Below are positions 1-12,110 of a stretch of 64,000 nucleotides of DNA, piece by piece. Made by a program: the position numbers and the translations under genes. The stretch covers positions 209,774-273,773 of the forward strand of contig JAGFNQ010000288.1 of NCBI GenBank assembly GCA_024364735.1. The letters are read 5' to 3'. Under the pieces are notes generated by a model. That model saw nothing but the letters and a program-made list of their open reading frames with translations, searched no databases and was not told the DNA's origin. The DNA comes from Boesenbergia rotunda (taxonomy: Eukaryota; Streptophyta; Magnoliopsida; Zingiberales; Zingiberaceae). Numbering within the stretch: the stretch's first letter is position 1; each line of letters opens with the position of its first letter.

Positions 1-473
1 AATTTGCCCAAGCAAATTAATCCGCATGCTAGAAATCGCTTTGTAAGCAAATTAATTTGTTGTTCACACCGCAGAAGCCAAGTTGCTCACGGCTCTCTCT
101 CTCTCCATTCTTCTCTCTTGTTTTTTTCTTATCGCGTTCTCGGAGAATCTAGTAGTTCTCGAGAACACGAAACTCGTGGCTTTGTGAAGTCATCCCGAAG
201 ATATTCGGCGTGGACGCGAATAGAGGCGGAGCTTCCAAGGGACGCTACGGTTGGATCTCGTCTCTTTCTACGAGTTATACGAGGTATCAAGTAAATTAGT
301 TTACTTTCTGCAAAATTAAAAATGTATGATCATGTCTCCACAACTTAAGGTTGCATGCTAGATACGTGGTTAGATTAATTTGAGAAATTATATATGCTAA
401 ACCTTCCGCTGCACGTAATTAAAATTTGAAATTACGAACCCGTATCCATGTCAACATGCACCCAGTCCCAACA
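1..473 (+). mobile_element. 3' end of a family-1 copia LTR, plus orientation
   Basis: This segment matches the last ~470 bp of the complete solo LTR at 18595-20863, including the block around 120-290 and the terminal CCCAACA at 467-473. It lies in the opposite orientation to the family-1 LTR piece that starts at 474, so it is a separate insertion whose left part is outside the window. Short reading frames here are not genes. Confidence 0.8.
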
Positions 474-1161
474 TGAACATGTCATGCTCTGGCCAGAGGC
501 TTCGAGTAACAATCCGACGATATGCCTTGGGTATACATCCCCTCGCAAGGAGTGGTGAATCCTTAGTAGGCTGTTCAAACATCTTCGGGCACTTCGGCTT
601 ATACCCAACCATCCTGGGTCCACACCTCCTTGGAGATGCTTGCTTAAGATGTCAAAGTATAAGTCTTCATGACCAAGATGACTTGAACACCGCAAGTCAA
701 ATGAACATCGCACTTAAGCTGCAGTAAGAACTTCATTGACATATCTATATGTAGATTACCATATGAAGTTTGACAGCCAGTCACTCCAATGAACTAGTTC
801 CCTTAACTAGCATTCATGTTTATCTCCGGACATCCCAATGTCACCAGCCAGTGAGAATCAGCTGATTAGAGAATAACCCATGCTAGTCTCAACAGAATTG
901 ATAGTGTCCGTATTTATCAATTCATCGACTAGGGACAATTTCAATACTTCACAATTGCACATGTAAAGATAATCACTAGTTGTGAATTCATCACAAATTC
1001 TCTCATGCTGTGAATTGTATTGCAGACATTCAGTAAATGAGTTTAAGATCTCAATCAAATACATGAACATGTATACTCAAATAGTGAATATTCATTTATT
1101 AAAGTAAATGATTACAATCATAAGGCGATTGCCTTAGGACACTTCTCTCATATTACTAACA
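474..1161 (-). mobile_element. 3' LTR (5' portion) of the minus-strand copia element
   Basis: Read on the minus strand, this begins with TGTTAG at 1161, directly after a purine tract that follows the pol stop codon. It matches the first ~690 bp of the solo LTR at 18595-20863. It is cut at 474 by the plus-oriented LTR end at 1-473. The small open frames on both strands (432-713, 473-727, 858-1070) are inside LTR sequence and are not genes. Confidence 0.85.
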
Positions 1162-1175
1162 AACTCTCACTTGGC

Positions 1176-2264
1176 CTAATGCCAATCGCTACGGTATCCA
1201 ATACCACAGGCTCTAACATGACCCTCAAACTTGCTTTCAGGCAAGGCCTTAGTTAAAGGATCCGCTAAATTCCTTTCAGTGGGAATTTTCTCAATTTGTA
1301 TATCATTCCTACTTATAATCTCTCTGATCAGATGATAGCGGCGAAGCACGTATTTGGATCGCTGATGAGACCTTGGTTCCTTTGCTTGTGCAATAGCTCC
1401 ATTGTTGTCGCAGTAAACCGGTATTGCTTCATCAATGGTTGGAACCACACCAAGTTCCGAAACAAACTTCTTGATCCAGACTGCTTCTTTTGCTGCTTCC
1501 GAAGCCACAATATATTCCGCTTCCGTGGTAGAATCCGCTACAGTATCTTGCTTGGAACTCTTCCAACTTATTGCCCTCCATTCAAAGTAAATATGTATCT
1601 AGACTGAGATTTGGAGTCATCCTTATCTGTCTGGAAACTGGCATCTGTATACCCACGTATTACCATATCTCCTTCTCCATATATTAGGAACACATCCTTA
1701 GTTCTTCTTAAGTACTTAAGGATTGTCTTGACAGCCGCCCAATGATCCATTCCTGGATCAGACTGGTATATGCTCGTGACGCTCATAGCATACGATACAT
1801 CGGGCCTAGTACATAACATAGCATACATGATAGATCCTATCGCGGATGCATAAGGAATCTTATTCATGCAAATCCTCTCGTCTTCTGTTCGCGGACATAT
1901 AGACTTTGAAAGGTTGATCCCATGCCTGATGGGAAGGTAACCTTTCTTGGATTCTGACATGCTAAACCTTTTTAGCACTCGGTCTATATATTTAGACTGC
2001 GAATGACCAAGCAACCATTTTGATCTATCTCTATAGATTCTAATCCCAAGGATATAGGTTGCTTCTCCCAGGTCTTTCATGGAGAAAGTTTTGGACAACC
2101 AAATTTTAACCGACTGTAAGACTGATATATCATTTCCTATAAGCAATATGTCATCGACATATAGTACTAGGAATACGACTGCACTCCCACTAACCTTCTT
2201 GTACACACAAGGTTCGTCAGGATTTTGTGAGAAATCAAACTCTTTCATTGTCTCATCAAAACCG
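1176..2264 (-). pseudogene. Copia pol, C-terminal RT and RNase H
   Basis: This codes for the second half of the copia reverse transcriptase, with the catalytic YVDDILLIGND motif near the start, CTRPDVSYA, and then RNase H. RNase H is seen as GYTDASFQTD, and the last part (EAAKEAVW, DNNGAIAQAKEPRSHQR, ending in SDWH) lies in another frame. The frame breaks near 1574-1576: a C run on the plus strand (G run in the coding sense) is one base shorter than the homologous frame in copia A requires. The upstream half of RT is at 5399-6573 beyond an inserted LTR. Confidence 0.9.
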
Positions 2265-2269
2265 ATGTT

Positions 2270-5200
2270 TGATAAGCACCATTTTATTGATTATTTTAAT
2301 TGCTAAAATCCATGTTTGACCTATGTTTTTATTGTTTAATTGTGAAATTGCCCTAGGTTTTAGAACTTTCTATTATTTTGGACTTAATTGTAAATTTACA
2401 CATATTTGGATTAATTGGCCACTAATTTTCTGATATATTTTTGTAGGCATGAAAGGATCCTGGACCTAGGGCATATTGGGTCAAACTTGAGTCGGAAGTG
2501 ACCCGGATTGAATTATCAAGCCTACGATTAATTCGGGTCGTCCGATTCAAGAGCGGCTAGATCTGAGCCATCTAGGATCATCTAAAACAATCCGAGCTAG
2601 GGCTAGGATTGATCAAGCATCTTGATCAAGATCTGAAGGTTTCATCCCAATCAGAGCTCAATCAACCGTTGGATCAAGCTTGGAGGGCTCTAGATCATCC
2701 ATTCAAAGATTAGCTTGATCTGGACCATCCGTTGTAAATCTGGAGGATCCGAGCTACCACAAGGCAGATCCTGACCCCAGATCATCATCATCAAAGTTTG
2801 GCTCAAATCAGACCAAGATCAGCCATTGGATTGAAGTGGATCAATCTGGACCGTCCGTGCTTAATTACTTAAGGAAAAAAATCACGCAGCTTACCCTTTG
2901 TCGCGTCTCCGCCGCAGTAGTCGTCTTCTTCAATAGTTCATAGCTTTTCTTCAAGTTTCTCTTCAATTCAAGGGGCGCGACCACTCAATCTCGGCCTTGG
3001 ATCAAGAATTGAGTCTTTGGGGATCGATTCCATGAAGAATTCAGCTCCATTTGCGCCGGAACAGGGCTTGCTTGAGGGTTTCGGCAATTCCTCAGTCCGA
3101 TCATTGATTTCTCTTCCACAGTCCATTTCAAAGCTTCTGAGCCATTTGTAGGGGTTCTCAGGTGGTCTCAGAAGCTTCCCAATTCATCATCGCAGCTCAC
3201 CCAATTGAGATGGAGTGAATCGGACTGTGATTTCCAGCAAGTGCAGATTAGGAGCAGAATCAACTTCAGAAATGGATTTCCACTGATTTGTTGTGCCTAG
3301 GGGTTCGAAGCCAGCTCTTGCTTGATGACCAAGAAGTTCTTGAGCTTAGGGAGAGTTGAGGAGTAGTTTTTCGTATTGATTTCATTGTATTAGCTGTAAT
3401 TTTTATTTCTGCCGCAACATTCTGCTTCTGCATTTCGTTTCAGATTGGTTAACTTGGTTTAATGCAATTGTTTTGCTTAAATTAGGTTTGGTTTCTGCTG
3501 GTTTAATAGCTAGGGAATGTGTTTAGTGGATAGTTGTTTTTAATTCTAGTTTAATTCATGCTTAATTGTAGCGTATCAGTTTTTCTTCCCTGTTTTTCAG
3601 CTGCGTATTAGTTTTTCTCTTCTCTGCAATTCATTTTAGTTTCTGCCTTTTTCAGTTTATTTCACATTTAGTGTGACAATTCAGTTGAGTTAAGTTGTTT
3701 CGCTTTTAGTTTCAATTCTGAATTTTATTCAGTTTGGTGTTCCTGGAATTCCTGCCTTTTCATTCCTGCATTTGAATCCATTCTGCAAAACTCTAACTCC
3801 AATTCCGCCATCCAATTTTTATTCCTGCAATCCATCAATTATCTCTCAAGTGCAGCTTGTTTAACTCCATAGCAATGGATATAAGACTCTGAATTTGGTT
3901 TCCAACTTAGGCATCAGCTCTTCCTTGCGTGTAAACCTCTATTTCTGCACAAACCAATTCATTTCTGCAATACAATTATTCTGCATGCCTAGGTTCAAAT
4001 CTGTTAAAGTGTGTATCAGTGAGACTTGAGATGGAATTCTATTGCAATCGAATTTAGTTGTTTTGTTGAGTTTTAGCATCCACTTAGTTTCTGAATTGCT
4101 GCACACCAGTTTCCAATTTCTGTACAGCCATTGTCTTCTGAATTTCTTGCACTCGATTACAGCCATTGCCTTCTATTTTCAATGTCCTGCATAGCAGCCT
4201 TGGTATCCTGATCTGGAATCTTTGTATCAACTGATTTCTGAAATCCCGATTCTGTTATCTGAAGGTTAACTGCAGTGTTCTGAAAAACTGCAATTTCTGC
4301 AGTTTGTGTACCAAGTTGTCTGATTTTTCACGTGTCCCTGATTTCCTTCATTCATTTACGCATGGAACTTTTCTAATAGATGTGTTTTTCAAACTGATTT
4401 GATCAGCAATCATTCCTACCTTTGGTTCCAATTTTTCGGCACATCAGTTCATGAATTTTAGTGGCAAGCTAACTCAAATTCAGCACTTTGTATCAAGTGA
4501 AATGTTCAGTTTTGAGTGGTACCAAGTTGAGCTAAATCTTTAGTGAGCTCTTGCCCTTAATTAAGTTCCATTTGCATTGAAATTGTTGCTGATATGTACC
4601 CTCAATCCCTTCATTCGATTTCTGAATTTCTGGATTCATTACTGCATTTGACAGTTTCAGAATTGTGGATGAAATGCTTCGGTTCATTGCTGAATTTCTG
4701 ATTTTGAGTTCTGAAACCTTGCATCACTGATCAGTATTTAGTTTTCAAGTTTCTTCCTTTATTCTTGCATATCATTTCATTGATAGGTTGCTTTCCAAGC
4801 TAAATCAACCATGTATAGTTCTTGCACTTCACTATCAGCTTTTGGCACATACCACCTCCTTGCGTATCAAGCTTGTCTCATCCTTGGAGTTAAATGAATT
4901 TGTAGTGAACTGTTTTTAGGTTGCTTCGTATTTGGTTTGTCTTAAGTCAGAATTTGGAAGCAAGTATTTGCATAAGTTTCAATCGAAGGTCAGTTGCTGC
5001 GTTGCTTAATTTTCTTAGCATCTATTTTGCATTTGAAATCAATTTTGTTTTCCAAAAGTGGTTAAGTGCTTAAATTGGTTGAATGGTCCATTGGTTGAGT
5101 AGAACTTGCTATCACTCGTTAAGTTCAATAGTTAAGTTTCCTTTCGTTTTATTGTGATTTCATTTATAATTGAAACCAATTCACATTCGAAACCCAAAAA

Positions 5201-5393
5201 CACAAACGACACATAAATACAAGCGCGAATCACACAACGTCAACTAGCCCCGAGAAAAATACGACCTGTGGCCCCTTTACTACGTTTTCATATTCTTGAT
5301 TGCAAAAAGGGTTTCCAGCATTTCATTTATAAATTCTAAATTCTGATGGTCCCACAATTCGTGACAATTTAATCTAGTATTTCGGGACCGTCA
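2270..5393. mobile_element. Solo LTR, 3.1 kb, TSD ATGTT
   Basis: The segment begins TGATAAGCACC and ends GGGACCGTCA, is flanked by ATGTT at 2265-2269 and 5394-5398, and interrupts the reverse transcriptase frame of the host copia element. It has no substantial ORF; small frames such as 3939-4166 are chance. Length and TG...CA ends fit a solo LTR of a large Ty3/gypsy element, but the family and the orientation were not determined. The sequence is AT-rich and rich in TTTCTG/CTGCA-like words. Confidence 0.75.
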
Positions 5394-5398
5394 ATGTT

Positions 5399-6573
5399 CC
5401 AGCTCCTGGATGCTTGCTTCAGTCCATATATGGATCGTCGAAACTTGCATATTTTGGTTTTATCAACCGATGTGAAACCTTCAGGTTGTATCATGTATAC
5501 ATCCTCAAGCAGGTTTCCATTAAGGAAAGTTGTTTTCACATCCATTTGTCATATCTCATAATCATAATGAGCTGCTATGGCCAGGAGCATCCGAATGGAT
5601 TTAAGCATAGCTACTGGCGAATAGGTTTCATCATAATCAATTCCTTGTTTCTGACGATATCCTTTTGCCACTAATCTAGCCTTAAAGGTAACAACATTAC
5701 CTTCCATGTCGGTTTTCTTCTTGAAAACCCACTTGCACCCTATGGGCTTAATCCCTTCAGGTGGGTTAACCAAGTCCCATACTTGATTTTCGTACATGGA
5801 ATCCATTTCCGACTTCATGGCTTCAAGCCATTTGTCCCTTTCTGAACTTTTCAGAATATCTTCATAACCGATAGGTTCGTCATCGCTTATGAGTAACACG
5901 TCGTTCGATTCACTTATGAGAAATCCGTATCTCTCTAGAATTTTGCGTGTCTTATCAGACCTACGAAGAGGTGGTGTTGTTTTAGGTTCAACTGATAGCT
6001 CATCATTATGAGTTATTGGTTGTGGGTCTAGACTAGGTGTCTCTGTAATGTCTACTGGAGTTTCTTGAACTTCTTCAAGTTCAATACTACTCCTACTGTT
6101 TTCTTGTAAAAGAAGTTCTTTTTCCAGAAATACAACATGCCTTGAAACAAACACCTTTTGTTCCAAGGGATGATAGAATTGGTAACCCTTTGTTTCCTTA
6201 GGGTATCCAATAAATAGACATTTATCAGACTTAGCATCCAATTTGTCTAATACAGTCCGCTTCACATAAGCAGGACAACCCCATATCTTAAGGTGAGTTA
6301 AATGAGGTTTCTTACTATTCTACATCTCATATAGAGTAGTAGAGACTACCTTGGTCGGGACTCTGTTTAGCAAGTAAACAGCTGTCTTAAGCGCATAGCC
6401 CCAAAAGGATTTTGGAAGAGTTGCATGATTCATCATAGATCTAACCATGTCCATCAAGGTTCGGTTACGCCTCTCAGATACACCATTATGCTGTGGTGTA
6501 TATGGCGGAGTCCATTGAGACAATATCCCATTGTCCCTAAGATAATCTTGAAACTCTTGACTTAAGTATTCAC
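5399..6573 (-). pseudogene. Copia pol, end of integrase and N-terminal RT
   Basis: This continues the minus-strand polyprotein after the solo LTR at 6574-8209. The integrase end (TPQHNGVSERRNRT, FWGYALKTAVYLLNR) is at about 6320-6523, followed by KSDKCLFIGYPKETKGY, the RT start (NQVWDLVNPPEGIKPIGCKW) and VKTTFLNGNLLEDVYM near 5540-5500. Two in-frame stops, at 6320-6322 and 5549-5551, both stand where homologues have Trp. They are G-to-A changes in the coding sense, as expected from deamination of methylated cytosine on the other strand. Confidence 0.9.
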
Positions 6574-7066
6574 TGTAGGACTGGTGCCGTTGATAGAGGA
6601 GGGGGGTGAATATCGACCTTGAAAATCTTTCGTGGAAATCTCGTAATACTTTCGTTCTAGACTCAAAGTATTAGTAGCGCAGCGGAAAATAAATAGAACG
6701 AAAAGAAACAAGACAGTGACACAGCGGATTTTTACTTGGTTCCCGACCCCCCAGGGTCAGTACATCCAAGGCCTATGCACGGGAACGCCCGTCCACTATT
6801 GGTCTCCTTTCCGGACTTTCCAGAGGCGGAGAAACCCGACTTACAGTACAGAATTACAAGCAATAATATAGAAATTTAAGTACAGTAATTAAAAAGCAAA
6901 CCAACGAGAAAAAGTATGAAGCTCGGCCGATCTGGACCTCCGAAGTGCCGCGCACCTCCTCCTGGAGCCTCCCGGTCGTAGAGCCTCGTTTCTAGCGCGT
7001 TGTCGTCGGTCGAAATGATCAGAACAGTACTTCGAAGTCGTGTCTGAAGCTGAGGGGTCGAAGCCC

Positions 7067-7075
7067 CTTATATAG
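7067..7075 (-). promoter_or_regulatory. TATA box of the family-2D LTR
   Basis: CTATATAAG on the minus strand lies just downstream of the GGGCGCCC array, at the position expected for the U3 core promoter. Confidence 0.6.
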
Positions 7076-7082
7076 GCCTCCT

Positions 7083-7440
7083 AGGGGCGCCCCGGACGCT
7101 GGGGGCGCCCCGGACGCTGGGGGCGCCCCGGAAGACTCGGTCAAACCTTATCCTTGCGCCTACCTCGCCGCAGGGGATAAGATCTTTGACCAGGGCGCCC
7201 CGGATGCTCCGGGTGCCCCCGTGGAGCCTTATCCTGTGTTCTGGCTTTGAAACAGCAAAACAGCTACTAATCCGGACGCTCCGGACGCTCCGGACGCTCC
7301 GGGCGCCCCGGTTGACACTTGTTTTGACTGCATCACGAAACTGCATGTTCTAGTACTGCCTGGGGGCGCCCCCCTTGCTGGGGGCGCCCTGGCTGCATGG
7401 GGGCGCCCCCCTTGCTGGGGGCGCCCCCCTTAAAGCCTGC
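7083..7440 (-). repeat. GGGCGCCC palindrome array in U3
   Basis: About ten copies or near-copies of GGGCGCCC are separated by short spacers such as GGACGCT or CTTGCT. GGACGCTCC words are repeated in the middle of the array. It sits immediately upstream of the TATA box in LTR orientation. Confidence 0.85.
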
Positions 7441-7645
7441 ACACCATGTATTTTAGCTAGTTTACCTGCTTTGTCTCTGGTTCTTGATACCTGCAAGATA
7501 CACAAACAGAAAGCATAGATACATATCATGTTAGCCTTAAGGACTTGGTTCGGACTTCGGATTCGGACGAAACCCTAGGTCAAACCGGCACGAGTTCCTA
7601 TCCCCGAGAACTCGCCCTTCACCTACTCCTTTCAGGAGATGGTTG

Positions 7646-8051
7646 CCACCCAGTCCTTCGGATGGACTTTTGCTTAGCCTCCGATTACTCCGAATCTCGA
7701 GAAGCCCGAACCCCGACCCGTCTCTACTCCTGTCCTTAGTCATCGCTCAGCTAAGTTGCTCAGTCCCTTGGACCAAGACTCATTACCTAGCAATCCTTCG
7801 CCAGGTGCCTAGCAGTCCTTCGCCAGGTCTTCATTCCCTAGCAGCCCTTCGCTAGGTGCCTAGCAGCCCTTCGCTAGGTCTTAGGTTACGATACCTAGCA
7901 GCCCTTCGCTAGGTGCCTAGCAGCCCGTCGCTAGGTCTTTAGGTTATGATACCTAGCAGCCCTTCGCTAGGTGCCTAGCAGCCCGTCGCTAGGTCTTTAG
8001 GTTATGATACCTAGCAGCCCTTCGCTAGGTGCCCAGCAGCCCTTCGCTGGG
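7646..8051 (-). repeat. Array of 20-nt hairpins in U3
   Basis: In the minus-strand (transcribed) sense the unit is CCTAGC, loop GAAGGGCT, GCTAGG, repeated several times with spacers. Variant stems keep pairing: CCCAGC/GCTGGG at 8032-8051 and CCATCC/GGGTGG at 7646-7665, the latter with one G-U pair in the sense strand only. Some units have decayed arms, such as those near 7790-7825. Confidence 0.85.
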
Positions 8052-8209
8052 ACTTAGGGTTTCGATGCCTAGATTAACTAGGACTTTTCCTCAGCTTTGG
8101 TTACTTTACTTTTTCTCCCCTTTGTCTATTCATTGTATACTGACTTAAGTGTATTGTCAAACATTAAAACACTTAAAGAGGAATATCATTGATGCAACTT
8201 GCACCAACA

Positions 8210-9859
8210 TTCACCACCCCGATCGGATCGAAGTATCTTAATACTTTTGCCAAGCTGTTTCTCTACTTCATTTCTAAACTCTTTGAATTTCTCAAAAGTT
8301 TCAGATTTGTGTTTCATCAAGAACACATACCCGAATCGTGAGTGATCATCGATAAAGGTAATGAAGTAGCTATAGCCTCCTTGTGCAAGAGTTGACATTG
8401 GTTCACATACATCAGTATGTATTAGACCAAGCAATTCTCCCACTGGATTACCTTTTCCGGAAAAGGGTAATTTGGTCATCTTGCCTTTCAAGCATGATTC
8501 GCATGTATCAAATGAACCGGGTTCAAATGATTCCAAAATTTCACATCGGTGTAATTTGGTCATGCGTTTCTTACTTACATGGCCAAGACGACAATGCCAC
8601 TTATAGGAGTCTATTCGATTATCTATTCGAGCACGTTTGTTGCTAACTTCGATATTGAAAACGTCACCGGATAAATCTAACATGTAGATACCATTGCACA
8701 AAGTTCCGGTCCCATAAAGAACACCATTTAAAGTTATGTAACAACAATTGTTACTAAAAGTTAAATGATAACCCTTTTCATTCAAACATGAAATAGATAC
8801 AATGTTCTTTATTAACGAAGGAACAAAATAACTATTATCCAATTCTAAGACACGTCCAGTAGGGAGCTTTAGCAAATATGTTCCGATGGCAACAGCAGCA
8901 ATCTTTGCTCCATTTCCAACTCGCAAATTCGCTTCTCCCTTGACGCGTCTTCTTCTATTCCTTAGCCCCTGTATGTCATTACATATATGTGAGCTACACC
9001 CAGTATCAAGTACCCAGGTGGTTGAGGAAATAGAGTGACATTCAATAACGAAGATACCTGAAGAGGATGGGGCATCGGATGTCTTCTTCTTCAAGGACTC
9101 AAGATAAACCTTACAGTTTCTTCGCCAGTGACCCTCCTTGCCACAGTGATGGCAAGTGTCTTTTGGTGTCTTTTTGGCCTTTTTCTTCTTTCCCTTATTC
9201 TGTTCTTTGGCCTTCCTCTTAGAACCTTTCTTTGAGGAACCAACTAACAGTACCGTCTTTTGATCCTGCTTCACAGAAGGCTCTACAGTCTTCAGCAGGT
9301 TGAGCAACTCAGGAATGGTAGTCTCCAACTTGTTCATCCGATAGTTCATCACAAATTGTGAATAACTTTTGGGCAAACAATGCAGAATTAAGTCAATACT
9401 TAATTCATGATCCATTGCAAAACCGAGTGTGCCCAGTCGCTCAATGTACCCCAACATCTTCAACACAAACTGTGAGACAGAAGTGTCTTCCTGCATTTTA
9501 GAGGTGAAGAGGAGTCTGGAGACCTCGAACCTTTCGGATCTCGCCTGCTCGTCAAATAACTCATGAAGATGGAAGATGATGGTATAAGCATCCATATGCT
9601 CATGCTGCTTTTGCAGCTCAGGTACCATAGCGGCTAGTATGATGCAACTCGCAAGTTCAGAATCGGTCACATGTTTCTGATAGGCCACTAACTGGTCTGG
9701 AGTTGCATTTTCTGGAGGACGGTTGGGAAGTTGATCTTCAAGGACATAAGCAAGCTTCTCTGCCTTGAGGACTATCCTCAGGTTTCGAAGCCAGTACATG
9801 AAGTTTGGCCCAGTCAGTTTATTGGTGTCCAAAATGGAACGCAAATTCAGAGAAGACAT
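8210..9859 (-). pseudogene. Copia gag, protease and N-terminal integrase
   Basis: The frame starts at the ATG at 9859 (MSSLNLRSILD) and runs without a stop to the inserted LTR at 8209. It contains a gag region (residues ~1-215), a Lys-rich linker, a CCHC zinc knuckle (CHHCGKEGHWRRNC, ~237-250), the protease motif WVLDTGCSSH, and the integrase HHCC region (WHCRLGH...CESCLKGK). The integrase core begins HTDVCEP and FIDDHSRFGY, and it stops at ILRSDRGGE. Past that point the frame enters the solo LTR, so the final seven codons are not copia. The protein is similar to copia A over its whole length. Confidence 0.95.
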
Positions 9860-11597
9860 GATCGAGTGATTATCCTAGAAATACAAATTGAGTTTATGTG
9901 AGAAGAATGATAAAGAATGCATCAACATACATTAATTAAATCCTATTTATTTTTTGAATTGAATAACCCTTTTTATCAATTCGGGAGATCGTAGGAACAC
10001 CTCCAAATAGGTTGATATCCAACCATAGATAAGAACAACCATGGCTGTGGCCATCAAGTTATTCTTAGCTATGAAGGTAGGTAATTATACCGATTACATA
10101 TCACATATATGTAACTATCACTTTATGCTATCAACTAATTGAATGTTTGCATAAATCATTGGGTTGTTAACTCATTAACAAGTATGCAACAATATAGATA
10201 GCACCCAACTGCACCTCTCTTTACATCGACCTTGGCTGTGGCACAACAAATCGATGCTCCAAGCTTAAGGCTGACCCATTAATCAAGAAATAGTTTTAAT
10301 GTGGTTGGAGTTCATTCAACCGTTTAGTCAGGCTTGGATGTGTCCAACAACCAAAACTAAGGATTGACCTCTGACTCCAACTATATTAATCATAAACTAA
10401 TTCCATGGTTTGAACATGTTGAGGATCAAGCCGGGCATGGATGTGTCCATCAACCCAAACGAAAAATAAAACTCCGGTTCTAACCATATTAATGGAAGGT
10501 GTTGGCCTTAATATTTTGTAAGGGGTTTTGGGTCTCATCCTTTCTTTTCTAAGCACATTCATGACATATAATTATGTCATGTACTAACGATTTCCTTAAT
10601 AAAGTATGTATGTGACTTAATTTATCAAGTCTCATTAATTGAATTAGGAACCAGATTTCCTAATTCTAATTTCATACTTTATTCAAGGAATTATTTTGGG
10701 AAACAATTTCCTAAATTGTCATAATCAATTTCGGAAATAATATGTTTAAGACTTTGATTTCTCTAAATCAAATCTTATTAAATTAAGAGACAGATTCCCT
10801 TAATTCAACCACATATTATTTTCATGAAAATCTTATTTAAGAAAACTCTATAGGAAACCATTTTCCTAATTAATTTTGGAGACAACAATATGTAAGAGCA
10901 TCACCTCTTAAATCAAATAAGGAAATTATCGTTTGAGAATCACCTCAAAATTTTCAAGATTTGATTACATATTTTATTTATGAATTTATTAATTTCAACA
11001 AATTATTTTCTTTAGGTGGCTCCCCGAGGCTCAGATACCCAAAAAAAAGAATTTGTTGTAAATCTAATTTGGTCCGCTCCCCGAGGCGTAACCAAATTAA
11101 ACATGACAATTTTATTCAAAATAGGAAATTAAATTACAACAACTAACTTTAAATTGGACGGTTCCTCGAGGCTCAATCCAAAATAAAGAATTTTGTTAAT
11201 AATTTAAAACAAATTTGAATTTAATTGTCAATTAATAATCCATAAATTTATCTAGACTTTCTTGAAAGAAAGTGCCCAAAATTGTGAGATTTCATAATAG
11301 GTTTTCAGAATAATTGTAAGTTTCTGGTACAAAGAAAACTTACATATTTCCAAAATTGGAAAATTTCCAAAATAGGAAATTTCCAAAAATGGGAAGTTTT
11401 CACAATTATCATAAAATTTCAGAAACTAGGATATTTCAAAAGTTTGCGAAATTTCATGAGGATTTCCAAACTTTGAAATTCCTAAATCTAAAATTTATCA
11501 TAATTGGAAAGTTTCCATAATTGGAAAATTTTCCAAAATTGAGATCATGACAAAGTTTTCCGCAAAACAATTATATGATTATGTCGAACACTAACCG
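9860..11597 (-). other. Untranslated leader of the minus-strand copia element
   Basis: This 1.7-kb AT-rich stretch lies between PBS and gag. It holds spaced repeats: GGCTTGGATGTGTCC-like words around 10200-10480, CCCCGAGGC words at about 11020-11180, and alternating TTTCCAAAAT and ATTGGAAA words at 11340-11545. There is no credible gene; the 61-residue frame at 10961 is chance. Confidence 0.7.
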
Positions 11598-11609
11598 GCT
11601 CTGATACCA
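11598..11609 (-). other. Primer binding site (initiator tRNA-Met)
   Basis: TGGTATCAGAGC on the minus strand is complementary to the 3' end of initiator methionine tRNA. It directly follows the LTR end (TGTTGGGACC on plus at 11611), so it fixes the 5' LTR boundary. Confidence 0.9.
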
Positions 11610-11610
11610 C

Positions 11611-12110
11611 TGTTGGGACCAGGTGCATGTTGACATGGATACGGGTTCATAATTTTAAAATTTAATTACGTGCAGCGGAAGGTTTAGCATAAATAATTTC
11701 TCAAATTATTTTAACCACGTATCTAGCATGCAACCTTATGTTGTGGAGACATGATCATACATTTAAAATTTTACAGAAAGTAAACTAATTTACTTAATAC
11801 CTCACGTAACTCGTAGAAAGGGACGAGATCCAACCGTAGCGTCCCTTGGAAGCTCCGCCTCTATTCGCGTCCACGCCGGGTTTTCTTCGGGATGACTTCG
11901 CAAAGCCACGAGTTTCGTGCCGACAAGAACTACTAGATTCTCCAAAGGCACGACAAGAATACCAAGAGAGAGATGAAAAACTAACCACCAAACGAAGAAC
12001 GGAATCAAGATTCCGGGAGGAAGGAAGGAGTCGCGCCCGCTTCTTCTTCTTCTTCGGCTTCTTCTTGGTGGTGGAAGCTCACGGCAAAAGGGGAGGGCTC
12101 TAGGGCCGAC
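11611..12110 (-). mobile_element. 5' LTR of the minus-strand copia element (3' end only)
   Basis: This matches the last ~500 bp of the family-1 solo LTR (20360-20863). Similarity is lost near 12105-12115, at the junction with a Tat-like gypsy fragment. The remaining ~1.75 kb of this LTR is not seen anywhere to the right and was probably deleted. The ORFs at 11794-12128 are inside LTR sequence. Confidence 0.8.

Larger units (their letters stand above)
6574..8209 (-). mobile_element. Solo LTR of a SIRE-like family (family 2D), TSD TTCAC
   Basis: The flanks are TTCAC at 6569-6573 and 8210-8214; the plus-strand ends are TGTAGGACTGG and GCACCAACA. On the minus strand it starts TGTTGGTGCAAG, like the LTRs at 35330 and 32724. 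It has a hairpin array (8051-7646), a GGGCGCCC array (7440-7083) and a TATA box (about 7075-7067). It ends with the CACCCCCC tract and CTCTATC words shared with the other SIRE-like LTRs. Reading frames inside it are not genes. Confidence 0.9.
474..12110 (-). mobile_element. Ty1/copia element (LTR family 1), nested and broken
   Basis: In minus-strand order: 5' LTR remnant (12110-11611), PBS (11609-11598), long leader (about 11597-9860), gag-protease-integrase (9859-8210), end of integrase and first half of RT (6573-5399), second half of RT and RNase H (2264-1176), purine tract and 3' LTR (1161-474). It is interrupted by solo LTRs at 6574-8209 and 2270-5393, each with a 5-bp target duplication. 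Two Trp codons have become stops and one G-run is a base short, so the element is defective. The pol end (SDWH) and gag resemble copia A at 23432-27396, suggesting the same lineage. Confidence 0.9.

Noticed and set aside
7770..8060. Direct repeats with regular spacing that could suggest a CRISPR array
   Set aside because: The repeats are inside a plant LTR bounded by a target duplication, the spacers are nearly identical, and the genome is eukaryotic.
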